Shown here piece by piece: positions 43,808 to 52,442 of a DNA stretch of 64,000 nucleotides. The stretch is from Lachnotalea sp. AF33-28 (GTDB lineage Bacteria > Bacillota > Clostridia > Lachnospirales > Lachnospiraceae). The position numbers and the translations under genes were made by a program. Below the pieces are notes generated by a model. That model had not been told where the DNA came from and did not search any database. It saw only the letters and a list, made by a program, of their open reading frames with translations. The stretch covers positions 62,001 to 126,000 of the forward strand of contig NZ_QUEE01000019.1 of assembly GCF_003477885.1 (NCBI RefSeq), written 5' to 3'. Every line of letters starts with the position of its first letter. The stretch's first letter is position 1.

Positions 43808-45421
43808 TTACTTTTGATAATCCCCCCGGAACTTTACAGTGCCGTTGTTATACTGCTCTGTAGCTTCTGCAATGACTTCTGTGCCGCCGCGGTCCATCCA
43901 CTCCTGCACAAAATCATCAAAATCATCCAGCGATGCTGTTCCGATCATTACTTTAGAGGCATAGTTGATAAACAGCTCCTGCTTATCCTCCTCTACAGAC
44001 AGCTCCGGATGTTCCACAATGCTCTGCAGATTGATTGGCTGGATATAAGCCAGAGTATCGTCCTTTGCTTTTGTATCATAATACTCCAAAACCTGATCTC
44101 CCCCGGGCTGTGCTGAAATAGTCACCCTCCCAATGCCGGCGTCCTTGACTCTGCGCAAAAACTGCGGAATCACATCATATGGGTTCGGCGAATAATCGGG
44201 CAGTGACAGATTCACGCTGCCATCCTCGTTCACGGTATAAAACTCTCCCTCAATACCGTAGGACAGGAATCTCTGCAATTCCTCATCAGGCTCCAGCATC
44301 TTATCAAAAAATTTGATGATCTCTTCGGGATGCTCACATTCTGCATTGATGTAATGTACATTGGCAGTCGGCGTAAACGCAGCATACCCGTGAGCTCCTC
44401 CGTTGGGGTTTAACGGAGATGCAGCGCAGACCCACATTCCGTCCGGCACGTTTTCCCGCAGGGAGGTGCTGTATCCCGGCACTGCGGATATATTCACCAC
44501 CATCATGCCCACATCGCCGGCGGCCGCTTTCTGGTCACGGACCGTTGCGTTATTGGTCAGGCTCTCCGGATCGATCAGTCCCTCATCGTACAGCTTTTTA
44601 TAGAATGCCAGCGCTTCCTTCATTTCCGGCAGGAGATATGCCGGAACCACCTGCCCTTCATCGTTGAGCTGCCAGGTGGTCGGAACCACGCCGTATGCTG
44701 CAAAAAAGGTCTCGCTGTACTTGAATTTTTCTCTTCCAATAAAAGGATATTTCACTCCCGCATCCTTAAATGCAACCAGCACATTATAGAACTCGTCAAG
44801 TGTTTCCGGAATATCCAGATTCAGTTTATCCAGCAAATCCTTACGGATTACAGTGCATCTTCTGGCGGGATTGCTGATAAAATCACCGATGCCGTAAATA
44901 TGACCGTCTTCGCCTCTAAGTTCATCCCATACGGCTTCAGGGACCTGTTCCATCATGTTGGGAGCATACTCGGCCAGCAGGTCATCCAGAGGCAGAAACA
45001 AGCCGTTTTCAATGGCTCCGGACATCACCGAGGTATAAGGCAGATCACCGGAAATCACATCCGGGAAATCACCCTGCGCGAGCATCATGCCAAGCTTCTC
45101 TGTAAAGCCGTCATGCTGGATCAGGGAAATGTTGAGATCCACCCCCATCTTTTCCTCAAATGCCAGGACATGCTCATCCGTATTGATATCCGGACACTTC
45201 TGCACCCAGGAAACGCCGGCCCGCAGCCCGATGTCAATCACGGGCACTTCGGCATCAGATCCTGCCTGCTGATCCTTTGCATTACTTTCTGCCTGTGCAG
45301 TCGGCTGTGCAGTCGGCTGTACGGCATCTACGTTGTTGTTTGCACATCCTGCCAATGCGGATAATGCCATCATGGCGGATAATGCCATCACAATAATTTT
45401 GCTTGCCTGCTTTTTCTTCAT
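43808..45421 (-). CDS. Extracellular solute-binding lipoprotein (LplA/YtcQ type)
   Basis: A 537-residue family 1 sugar-binding lipoprotein. The signal peptide ends in lipobox LAGC (Cys near residue 26), followed by a linker with repeated QPTAQPTAQ. The mature part has features of LplA/YtcQ proteins: EEKMGVDLNISLI, AQGDFPDVISGD, EVVARR-equivalent IRKDLLDKLNLDIPETLDEF and ECEHPEEIIKFFDKML. It feeds the two permeases of the locus. Length is normal for the family. Confidence 0.93.
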   Translation of the reverse strand: MKKKQASKIIVMALSAMMALSALAGCANNNVDAVQPTAQPTAQAESNAKDQQAGSDAEVPVIDIGLRAGVSWVQKCPDINTDEHVLAFEEKMGVDLNISLIQHDGFTEKLGMMLAQGDFPDVISGDLPYTSVMSGAIENGLFLPLDDLLAEYAPNMMEQVPEAVWDELRGEDGHIYGIGDFISNPARRCTVIRKDLLDKLNLDIPETLDEFYNVLVAFKDAGVKYPFIGREKFKYSETFFAAYGVVPTTWQLNDEGQVVPAYLLPEMKEALAFYKKLYDEGLIDPESLTNNATVRDQKAAAGDVGMMVVNISAVPGYSTSLRENVPDGMWVCAASPLNPNGGAHGYAAFTPTANVHYINAECEHPEEIIKFFDKMLEPDEELQRFLSYGIEGEFYTVNEDGSVNLSLPDYSPNPYDVIPQFLRRVKDAGIGRVTISAQPGGDQVLEYYDTKAKDDTLAYIQPINLQSIVEHPELSVEEDKQELFINYASKVMIGTASLDDFDDFVQEWMDRGGTEVIAEATEQYNNGTVKFRGDYQK

Positions 45422-45470
45422 AAATACCTTCCTTTCTCCTTCTCAGAGTTCATTTTCATTAACAACCGTT

Positions 45471-46349
45471 TTATCCCTTGATCGAACCGATCGTCATCCC
45501 TTTTACAAAATACCTCTGTAAGAAGGGATATATACACAGTACCGGGAGGGCAGCTACAATGATCGTTGTCATTTTCAAGGCCTGTGTGGATGTTCCGGTG
45601 GTCACCAGGTTCAGGCTTTCCACCGCGTTGGAATCCAGGACAATCGACTTGATTCTTAGCTGCAGCGTATATAAATTGCGGTCGTTAATCAGATATAAGG
45701 GCGTTGTATAGCTGTTCCAATAGCCTACACCGTACATTAAGCCTACAGTAGCCAGGACCGGCTTGGAAATTGGCAGGATAATCTGCATCAGCGTTCTCAT
45801 CTCTCCACAGCCGTCCACCTTCGCGGCATCAATCAGAGCCGGTGATACCTCTGTGAAGAAGGACCGTACAATAATAATATTATAGGTACTTAAAGCCGAT
45901 GGCAAGATCAATGTCATAAAGTTATCATACAGTCCGTAGGATCTCATCGTCAGATACCAGGGAATGAGCGGTGCGTTGAAGATGAATACGATCAAAATCA
46001 TCACATTACAGAATTTTCTAAGCTTAAATTCCATCCTGGACAAGGGATAGGCGAATGTCACGGTAAGGAATAGGCTGAACGCCGTTCCGACCGCTGTCAT
46101 CAGAGCCGATAGTCCCACAGATTTTATGATGCTTTTGTCCAGCAGCACAGTTTTATAGTTCTCAAAATTTAACCCTATGGGCCAGAAGGTAACCTTGCCC
46201 GAATCCACCGGACCGGAAGCGCTTAAAGATACAGCCAGCATGTTGATGTAGGGAAGCACCGCCACCAATCCGATCGCTCCCAGAAGGAGAAGGTTGGATA
46301 CATTAAATATTCTGTCCGGCAGAGAACGTTTAATTTTTTTTCTGTTCAT
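45471..46349 (-). CDS. Carbohydrate ABC transporter permease (LplC/YtcP type)
   Basis: A 292-residue inner-membrane permease with six helices. The EAA loop is VSPALIDAAKVDGCGEMRTLMQIILPISKPVL near residue 180, which couples to the ATPase. It pairs with the LplB-like permease at 48.8 kb. Two unrelated genes (UroD-like and M20) separate them, which is not the usual adjacent arrangement. It overlaps the UroD-like gene by 20 bases. Confidence 0.93.
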   Translation of the reverse strand: MNRKKIKRSLPDRIFNVSNLLLLGAIGLVAVLPYINMLAVSLSASGPVDSGKVTFWPIGLNFENYKTVLLDKSIIKSVGLSALMTAVGTAFSLFLTVTFAYPLSRMEFKLRKFCNVMILIVFIFNAPLIPWYLTMRSYGLYDNFMTLILPSALSTYNIIIVRSFFTEVSPALIDAAKVDGCGEMRTLMQIILPISKPVLATVGLMYGVGYWNSYTTPLYLINDRNLYTLQLRIKSIVLDSNAVESLNLVTTGTSTQALKMTTIIVAALPVLCIYPFLQRYFVKGMTIGSIKG

Positions 46350-47316
46350 TGTAAACTCTCCTATATTTTTTTACTGTTTCCATGACCCAGACGATGCGGT
46401 CCGGATCGGTTTCTGCCGGAAGTGTGCAATCCGCACCGATCATCATGCCGTTTTCATCGTTTTCTTCCAGCCACTTTGCGGTGAAAGCTTCCACTTCCTC
46501 TCTGGTGCCGGAGCAGAGCACACCCCCTGGCCTGTTGTCGAAGCCTCCCAACACACAGCGTCCGCCAAAGAATTTCTTGCCTTCTTTTAAACCCATCTCC
46601 TCTATATATACAGCCCAGTTGATCACTTTTGCCGGGTAATCCTTCCATACTTCAATCCGGTTTTTCTTACCTGCCCATCCGCAGCAGTGCAGGATGTTGT
46701 TTTCACTGTATGTATTGGCGGCTGTAAGCACCGCCAGATCGCCCGGCGTCACATATTTGCGGTATTCTTCAAAGGTAAAACGGCAATTTTCTGCGTTCTG
46801 TACACAGTAATAGATGCCGTCACAGCCCGCCTCTTCAATCAGAAGTCTGCACAGCAGGGACGCGTCCTTGGCAATCACGGAAAGCGCATGGAGAACCGCT
46901 TCCGGATCCTGTTTCAAATGGCTCATCAGCAGACTGTCCGAAGTCCCGAAACGGAAAATAGACATTGGATTATATACGGTGTAGAATGTATAGCATTCCC
47001 CGTTCAAACGTTCAACAATCCTCTTTGCCCTGTCCACCTGCCCGCGGATATAGGGATGGCTCCCACCCAGCGGCTTCATCTTATACCAATCCTTGGGCTC
47101 TCTGATTTCAGGGATAATCGGATTGGGATAATCGAAATAGCCGTCACACATGATCTTTATAAAATCCGTATCACACCTGCGGTAGAAATCCAGATGGTCG
47201 TCTACACACTTGCTGTCCGTCTTCATATCCACCGGAAAATGGAACCAGAATCCCACCGGCGGGCGGTCCACCGGCATATTGTTCATCGCATTTAACACAC
47301 TCTCTTTTTTTGTCAT
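46330..47316 (-). CDS. UroD-family methyltransferase-like protein in the sugar locus
   Basis: A 328-residue uroporphyrinogen-decarboxylase-superfamily protein starting MTKKESVLNAMNNMPVDRPP. It keeps the MtaA-type zinc ligands: His-X-Cys in NILHCCGWAG (near residue 205) and a distal Cys in GADCTLPAETD (near residue 295). This points to methyl transfer rather than heme synthesis. It lies between ABC permease genes and overlaps one by 20 bases, so it is clearly part of the operon. No corrinoid protein is encoded in the locus; the nearest is at 15.9 kb. Its substrate is unknown. Confidence 0.82.
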   Translation of the reverse strand: MTKKESVLNAMNNMPVDRPPVGFWFHFPVDMKTDSKCVDDHLDFYRRCDTDFIKIMCDGYFDYPNPIIPEIREPKDWYKMKPLGGSHPYIRGQVDRAKRIVERLNGECYTFYTVYNPMSIFRFGTSDSLLMSHLKQDPEAVLHALSVIAKDASLLCRLLIEEAGCDGIYYCVQNAENCRFTFEEYRKYVTPGDLAVLTAANTYSENNILHCCGWAGKKNRIEVWKDYPAKVINWAVYIEEMGLKEGKKFFGGRCVLGGFDNRPGGVLCSGTREEVEAFTAKWLEENDENGMMIGADCTLPAETDPDRIVWVMETVKKYRRVYNEQKKN

Positions 47317-47333
47317 TACAGCGTACTCCTAAT

Positions 47334-48788
47334 TTATAATTTTATTTGCGCCTGCATGCGGTCCAGATCTATACCATCAAGCGCTATCATACTCATGGCA
47401 TATATTTTTAAAGCCTTTGCCAGGGAAGCTATGTTCAGCCCCTCGTCCGGCTGATGGGCACCGCCATGCTGCGGCTGAAAAAGATGGCAGTTTTTCTCTT
47501 CTTCAGTCTTTGGCATACCGCCAACGCCATATGCAAACGCACTGGGCAGTTTCTTCGCATAGGTTCCTCCGCCCATCACAAAGGGCTTCGTCTCCAATCC
47601 CATAATTTCATTGTAAACTCCTGTCAAAAGGTCTACGGCCGGATGTTCCTTCGGAAAATAGCTCGGACCGCTTCCTCCGGTACGTTCCCATCGGCATCCA
47701 TGACGGCCGCAGAACAGTTCCAGCCCTCTTTGAATCTGCTCTTCACTGTCCGTTACAGGATAGCGTATGTTAAAGATAAGCTGCACATGTCCTTCCTTCA
47801 CGCGGAGCACTGTTCCTGCACAGGTCAGTTTTCCGGACACTTCATCCTCATAGGATATGCCCGCAGCCTCGCCGTAATAATCCTGATTGGCCTCTGCAAA
47901 CGGCTGAAGGATATGGCTGTCCTCTTCGCTTAGTACCTTTTCAGACAGCAAGCCTTTGATCAGACGCTGTATCGCATTTTGACCGCCTTTCGGAAAAGCG
48001 CTGTGGGCCGATATCCCATGGGCCGTTATTGTGGTCAGTCCGGCTTCTGTATGCACTTCAAAGCCTTCCGGCAGTGTTTTTGCCCTTCGGGCAGCACGGT
48101 CCCCCTTCAGCACAGCCACCGCCTTGTCCGGTATGATATTGCCCGCAGTACCTCCTGTAAGCTCCACCACCTCCCCGCTTAAAGTTTTTAAGGAAATCAT
48201 TCTGCCTTCCAGTATTCCCTTTTCTCCGTAGCAGACAGGAAATCCGCTGTCGGCAATGATGGACATGGCGGGCGTTTCGTAATGCGCACAGTAATATTCC
48301 AGATCCGACATTCCCCGCTCTTCGTCACAGCCTACAAACAGGCACAGGCGGTATTTTGTCGTTATGTTCAGTTCCTTTAAGCAGCGCATGAGATAGAGCA
48401 TACCCACGGCGGGCCCTTTGTTGTCCTGCGCTCCTCTGCCGATGATATATCCGTCTTTGATCACACCTTCAAACGGACCGTATTCCCAGTTATCACCCGC
48501 CGGCACAACATCCAGATGGTTCCACATCCCGACAGTGTTTTCTGGAGATCCATCATCCAGCCAGAGTGCTCCCACATAGTTCTCATAATTTTTAGTCTTA
48601 AAACCGTATTCATTACCGATTTTAAGCATTTCTTCCAATGCAGCCCGGCAGCCTGGCCCAAACGGCTTGATATCGGAATCGGGATCGGATATGCTTGGAA
48701 TTTTCACCAGTCTCACGATATCCCGTGTCATCTCGTCAACATGCTCATCCATCCAGCAGCTGATTTTTTTATATAATACCTGATCCAA
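47334..48788 (-). CDS. M20-family metallopeptidase (PepV/Sapep-like)
   Basis: A 484-residue M20 amidohydrolase. Metal-site motifs: NHLDVVPAGDNW (His), GRGAQDNKGP (bridging Asp), GCDEERGMSD (catalytic Glu and metal Glu), ADSGFPVCYG (Asp) and a C-terminal His in HGGAHQPDEG. A dimerisation domain is inserted near residues 190-360. PepV-type enzymes are dipeptidases, but M20 members also cleave other amide bonds. Its place in a sugar-uptake operon suggests an amide-linked part of the imported substrate. Confidence 0.88.
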   Translation of the reverse strand: MDQVLYKKISCWMDEHVDEMTRDIVRLVKIPSISDPDSDIKPFGPGCRAALEEMLKIGNEYGFKTKNYENYVGALWLDDGSPENTVGMWNHLDVVPAGDNWEYGPFEGVIKDGYIIGRGAQDNKGPAVGMLYLMRCLKELNITTKYRLCLFVGCDEERGMSDLEYYCAHYETPAMSIIADSGFPVCYGEKGILEGRMISLKTLSGEVVELTGGTAGNIIPDKAVAVLKGDRAARRAKTLPEGFEVHTEAGLTTITAHGISAHSAFPKGGQNAIQRLIKGLLSEKVLSEEDSHILQPFAEANQDYYGEAAGISYEDEVSGKLTCAGTVLRVKEGHVQLIFNIRYPVTDSEEQIQRGLELFCGRHGCRWERTGGSGPSYFPKEHPAVDLLTGVYNEIMGLETKPFVMGGGTYAKKLPSAFAYGVGGMPKTEEEKNCHLFQPQHGGAHQPDEGLNIASLAKALKIYAMSMIALDGIDLDRMQAQIKL

Positions 48789-48835
48789 CGCCTTCCACCT
48801 TCCTAGCAGCCATGCATACTGGCTTTTCCCACATT

Positions 48836-49780
48836 TTATATGATGGACTGTTTTGTAGTCTTCTTGCTGAATGCATTCGCCAGGAACAGAAGAGCGATTC
48901 CAATCACCGATTTAAACAGGCCGACTGCTGTGGCATAGCTATACTGCAGATTCTGCAAGCCATACCGGTAAACAAAGGTATCAAATACATCGATTCTGTC
49001 CTGGTTCATACTGTTCATAAATGAATTCGTCTTCTCAAATCCTATCTCCATAAAATTCCCGATTTTCAACAGCAGCATGGTCATGATAATGGGCAGTATA
49101 GTCGGCAGCGTAATATGCAGTATCCGCTTGAAACGGTTTGCTCCATCGATTTCCGCCGCCTCATACAGCGCCGGGTCTATGCCGGAGATAGCAGCCAGAT
49201 AAACAATGGAACTCCATCCCATCCCTTTCCAGATACTCGCGAGCACCATGATTCCACGTATATGTTTTTCACTTGCCATATAGTAGACTGAATCCAATCC
49301 CATCATCTGTCTCACATTATTAACAATGCCGGTGTTGGGAGAAAGCAGAGTGGTGAAGATGCCGCCAACGATCACCCATGAAAGGAAATGCGGCACATAC
49401 ACCGCTGTCTGTACCGCCTTCTTATATTTCGCATTCCGCACTTCGTTCATAAGGAGAGCCAGAAAGATAGGTATGGGAAAGACAATCAGTACGTCATAAG
49501 CGCCCAGAATCGCCGTATTGCGAAAAATCTGTCCGAACTCTGGAAATCGAAAAAAATGTGCAAAATGCTTCAACCCCACGAATTTGCTGCCCCAAATGCC
49601 CTTGTAAATGTCGTAATCCATAAACGCAATGACCGATCCTGCCAATGGCACATATTTAAACATTATGAACCAGATGATCCCCGGCAGTGCCATCAGATAC
49701 AGCCCCTTGTGCCTTCGCATGCTGTACCACAGGCTCCTTTTGCTATTTACATCGGCCAGCGCTGCTTTCTCCTTTTTCAT
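48836..49780 (-). CDS. Carbohydrate ABC transporter permease (LplB/YteP type)
   Basis: A 314-residue permease with six membrane helices beginning with MALPGIIWFIMFKYVPL. The ATPase-coupling EAA loop is DPALYEAAEIDGANRFKRILHITLPTI near residue 205. It is the first gene of the sugar operon; AGGAGG lies eight bases before the ATG. It works with the LplC-like permease and the binding lipoprotein. The ATPase, probably an MsmX/UgpC-type shared subunit, is not in the window. Confidence 0.94.
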   Translation of the reverse strand: MKKEKAALADVNSKRSLWYSMRRHKGLYLMALPGIIWFIMFKYVPLAGSVIAFMDYDIYKGIWGSKFVGLKHFAHFFRFPEFGQIFRNTAILGAYDVLIVFPIPIFLALLMNEVRNAKYKKAVQTAVYVPHFLSWVIVGGIFTTLLSPNTGIVNNVRQMMGLDSVYYMASEKHIRGIMVLASIWKGMGWSSIVYLAAISGIDPALYEAAEIDGANRFKRILHITLPTILPIIMTMLLLKIGNFMEIGFEKTNSFMNSMNQDRIDVFDTFVYRYGLQNLQYSYATAVGLFKSVIGIALLFLANAFSKKTTKQSII

Positions 49781-49826
49781 TATTCTACCTCCTGCTGATT
49801 AGTTCCCTTTTTTCTTTGATAGGCTC

Positions 49827-49887
49827 ATTATAGATCGGGGGGATTTTTTCAGATAGGGAATTTTTTATGGTTATCGGGGGATTTTTT
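49827..49887 (-). promoter_or_regulatory. Sugar operon promoter with three direct repeats
   Basis: On the minus strand a perfect -10 TATAAT (49832-49827) directly follows three direct repeats of the form AAAAAATCCCCCGAT: 49849-49833, 49866-49852 (degenerate, TTCCCTATC) and 49887-49872. Their centres are spaced 19-20 bases, two helical turns. The -35 position holds TATCTG, a poor match, as expected for an activated promoter. The YesN-like regulator is the natural candidate to bind. The first gene starts 47 bases downstream. Confidence 0.72.
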
Positions 49888-49924
49888 ATTACATAGGAGA
49901 GTTCGGAGAACTTTCCTATGTAAT
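49888..49924. other. Long near-perfect hairpin at the island boundary
   Basis: A 17-base-pair stem (49888-49904 with 49908-49924, one G-T pair; core ATTACATAGGA/TCCTATGTAAT) with loop GGA. No T-run follows on either strand, so it is not a simple terminator. It sits between the rlmN terminator and the repeats of the sugar promoter. Confidence 0.7.
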
Positions 49925-49953
49925 AAAAAAAACGGACCGAAAACTTCGGTCCG
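49925..49953 (-). terminator. Rho-independent terminator of rlmN
   Basis: A perfect stem CGGACCGAA/TTCGGTCCG with a 3-base loop, followed on the minus strand by eight T residues, 16 bases after the rlmN stop. Confidence 0.92.
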
Positions 49954-49969
49954 CCAAGGAAATAGATGA

Positions 49970-51022
49970 TTAACTTATTCGGTTCTCTGCGAGATGGCTG
50001 CGCCGCAGCTGGCCGCAGGCGCCTTGTATATCGCTGCCCATTTCTCTTCTTACAGTTGCGTTTATTCCGTTTTTTTCTAGCGTATTTTTAAACGCTTCGA
50101 TTTCCTCATGGGAGGAACGCCTGTATTCCCGTTCCTTTATGGGATTTACAGGAATCAGATTCACATGGCAGTTTTTGCCCTTTAAAAGTCTGGACAGCTC
50201 CTCCGCCTCGTTCGTATTGTCATTGACACCTTTGACCAGGCTGTATTCAAAGCTGATCCGCCGTCCTGTCTCGGTAAAGTACGCGTCACACGCCTCAAGC
50301 ACCTCTTCTAAAGGATATTTTCTGGCAATGGGCATCAGTTCCCTGCGCTTTTCATCGTTGGGCGCGTGCAGGGACAGCGCCAGTGTGATCGGGAGATTTT
50401 CCTTTGCGAGGCGGTAGATCTGAGGAACCAGCCCACAAGTGGATACAGTTATATTCCTAAGACTGATATGAAGCCCCTTCTCACTGCTGATCAGATGAAG
50501 GAAGCGAATCAGGTTCTCATAGTTGTCCAGCGGCTCTCCGGTCCCCATCACCACGATATTGGAAACCCGCTCCTTCGTATCCGTCTGTATCCGGTAAATC
50601 TGCTCAAGCATCTCCGATGCCGTGAGTCCGCGTTCCAGGCCGTCCAGAGTGGACGCACAAAAACGGCAGCCCATCCGGCAGCCGACCTGGCTGGAGATGC
50701 AGACGCTGTTGCCGTGCTTATACTGCATCCAAACGCTTTCAATGATGTTGCCGTCCGGCAGTTCGTATAAATATTTACGGGTTCCGTCAATCGCTGAAAT
50801 ACGCACATCCGCCTGCTTTAAGGTGATGAGCTGATAATTCTCTTCCAGCTTTCTTCGAAGATCCCTGGATAAGTTGGTCATGCTCTCAAAATCCGGGGCC
50901 ATTTTTTCATGAAGCCACTGAAAAATCTGACCCGCACGAAAAGAAGGCTCTTTCAGCCTTCCCAGTTCTTCTGTCAGTTCCTCTAATGTCATGGACCGGA
51001 TATCCGGCTTTTCTTTCTCCAT
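49970..51022 (-). CDS. rlmN: 23S rRNA (adenine2503-C2)-methyltransferase RlmN
   Basis: A 350-residue radical-SAM methyltransferase that modifies A2503 of 23S rRNA and A37 of some tRNAs. The radical-SAM cysteines are in SQVGCRMGCRFCASTLDG near residue 105. Other motifs are NIVVMGTGEPLDNYEN, the C-terminal NLIPVNPI and VRREMGSDIQGACGQL, which holds the catalytic Cys. The ATG at 51022 gives the usual length; the only upstream alternative in frame is a TTG at 51085. In most Firmicutes prpC follows directly, but here a strong terminator and a sugar locus do. Confidence 0.95.
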   Translation of the reverse strand: MEKEKPDIRSMTLEELTEELGRLKEPSFRAGQIFQWLHEKMAPDFESMTNLSRDLRRKLEENYQLITLKQADVRISAIDGTRKYLYELPDGNIIESVWMQYKHGNSVCISSQVGCRMGCRFCASTLDGLERGLTASEMLEQIYRIQTDTKERVSNIVVMGTGEPLDNYENLIRFLHLISSEKGLHISLRNITVSTCGLVPQIYRLAKENLPITLALSLHAPNDEKRRELMPIARKYPLEEVLEACDAYFTETGRRISFEYSLVKGVNDNTNEAEELSRLLKGKNCHVNLIPVNPIKEREYRRSSHEEIEAFKNTLEKNGINATVRREMGSDIQGACGQLRRSHLAENRIS

Positions 51023-51038
51023 ATATGTTCTCTTTTCC

Positions 51039-51093
51039 GCACCGCGATGCGGTGCATAAAGCGTTCTATCTCCTGACGGCTGCAATGCGGTGC
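51039..51093. repeat. GCACCGC/GCGGTGC hairpin and repeat between rsmB and rlmN
   Basis: A perfect 7-base-pair hairpin GCACCGC (51039-51045) and GCGGTGC (51049-51055) with loop GAT. ATGCGGTGC recurs at 51085-51093, so the left arm could pair with either copy. It lies in the 70-base gap before the rlmN start. Confidence 0.6.
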
Positions 51094-52442
51094 TAAATTC
51101 TCTCCATCACCGCGATAAAAAAGCCGTCGCTGTCTGACTGACCGGGCAGCATGGCGACTGCCCCTTCCGGTGTGATGCATTCCTTCATTGCTTCCGGAAG
51201 AAGTCCGTCCTGTCTGACAGGTTTAAACGGAAACTGTTCCAGAAACCACCGTACATTGTCCTGATTCTCCGCCCGATTCACCGTGCAGGTGCTGTAGACA
51301 ATTCTTCCGCCAGGCTTTACATAGGTCCAGACAGCGGACAGAATTTCCCGCTGAAGCGAGACGAGTTCTTTTAACTGTCCGGGTGTGATCCTGTATTTGA
51401 TCTCCGGCTTGCGCCCGATCACGCCGAGCCCGGAACAGGGCAGGTCTGCGATCACCACGTCCGCCTTCTCCTTAAGAGCAGGATCCGCAATCCGCGCGTC
51501 CCATTCCCTGACGCCGATATTGGTAAATCCGGTTCTCTCGATATTTTCCTTTATCATGGCCGTTTTATCTGCAGTTAGATCCCTGGAGTCCACAAAACCG
51601 CTGCCACCTAGCAGATCCGCCGCACACAGGCTTTTGCCCCCCGGCGCAGCGCAGCAATCGACACAGTATCCTCCTTTCGGGGGATCAGCTGCAAGGCCTG
51701 CCAGAATCGATCCGGTATCCTGGATCTGTATATAGCCCTTCTGAAAGCACTTAAGCCGGTCAATGCGGTCGTACTCCACGAGGCGGATGGCGGACGGAAT
51801 ATAGGGATCAGCGACTGCGCACACCTTCTCCGCCGCCAGCATTTCCAGTATATCCTCTCTGGAAGCAAGGCTTAGATTACATCTGGCCACAGTCTGGCTC
51901 GGCTTAAGAAACGCGGCGAGCATCGCTTCGGTCCGTTCTCTGCCCAGTTCTTTCTCCCATTTGACCGCGAGCCATTCCGGCATAGAATAGCGTATGGACG
52001 CATAATGGCCAAAATCGCTGTCATCCGGCCATTCTACCGTGTCCCTGCCGCGCAGGAGCGCCCGCAGGACACCGTTAACATAACCCTTGAGCCCTGTGAG
52101 CCCTTTACTGTCCATCAGCGCTGCAGCCTCGTTTAGGACGGCGCGGTCCGGCACGCTGTCCATATACAGAATCTGATAGACGGACATGCGCAGGACCGTC
52201 CTTACTGCCGGCTTCAGCTTATCTATCTTCATTTTGGAAAACCGGGACAGCATCCAGTCCAGTTCCAAAAGGTGATTCAGCGTGCCATGAACCAGACGGC
52301 CCGCAAATGCGCGTTCCTGCCTGGTCATATCCGGGTTTTGGTTCAGGGTATCCCGCAGTACGATATGGGAAAAGGCATCCTTTTCCAGCACCTCATACAG
52401 GATGCGGTAAGCCGCCGCTCTGGATCTGGATGGCTTAGTCAT
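51093..52442 (-). CDS. rsmB: 16S rRNA (cytosine967-C5)-methyltransferase RsmB
   Basis: A 449-residue enzyme. The N-terminal NusB-like RNA-binding domain (about residues 1-135) begins RSRAAAYRILYEVLEKDAFS. The C-terminal SAM-dependent domain has CCAAPGGKSLCAADLL (SAM binding), ADLPCSGLGVIGRKPEI (Cys motif IV) and VYSTCTVNRAENQD, which holds the catalytic Cys. The ATG at 52442, after GGAAGAG, is preferred over a start at 52514 inside the protease gene. It overlaps the protease by 8 bases. Confidence 0.95.
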   Translation of the reverse strand: MTKPSRSRAAAYRILYEVLEKDAFSHIVLRDTLNQNPDMTRQERAFAGRLVHGTLNHLLELDWMLSRFSKMKIDKLKPAVRTVLRMSVYQILYMDSVPDRAVLNEAAALMDSKGLTGLKGYVNGVLRALLRGRDTVEWPDDSDFGHYASIRYSMPEWLAVKWEKELGRERTEAMLAAFLKPSQTVARCNLSLASREDILEMLAAEKVCAVADPYIPSAIRLVEYDRIDRLKCFQKGYIQIQDTGSILAGLAADPPKGGYCVDCCAAPGGKSLCAADLLGGSGFVDSRDLTADKTAMIKENIERTGFTNIGVREWDARIADPALKEKADVVIADLPCSGLGVIGRKPEIKYRITPGQLKELVSLQREILSAVWTYVKPGGRIVYSTCTVNRAENQDNVRWFLEQFPFKPVRQDGLLPEAMKECITPEGAVAMLPGQSDSDGFFIAVMERI

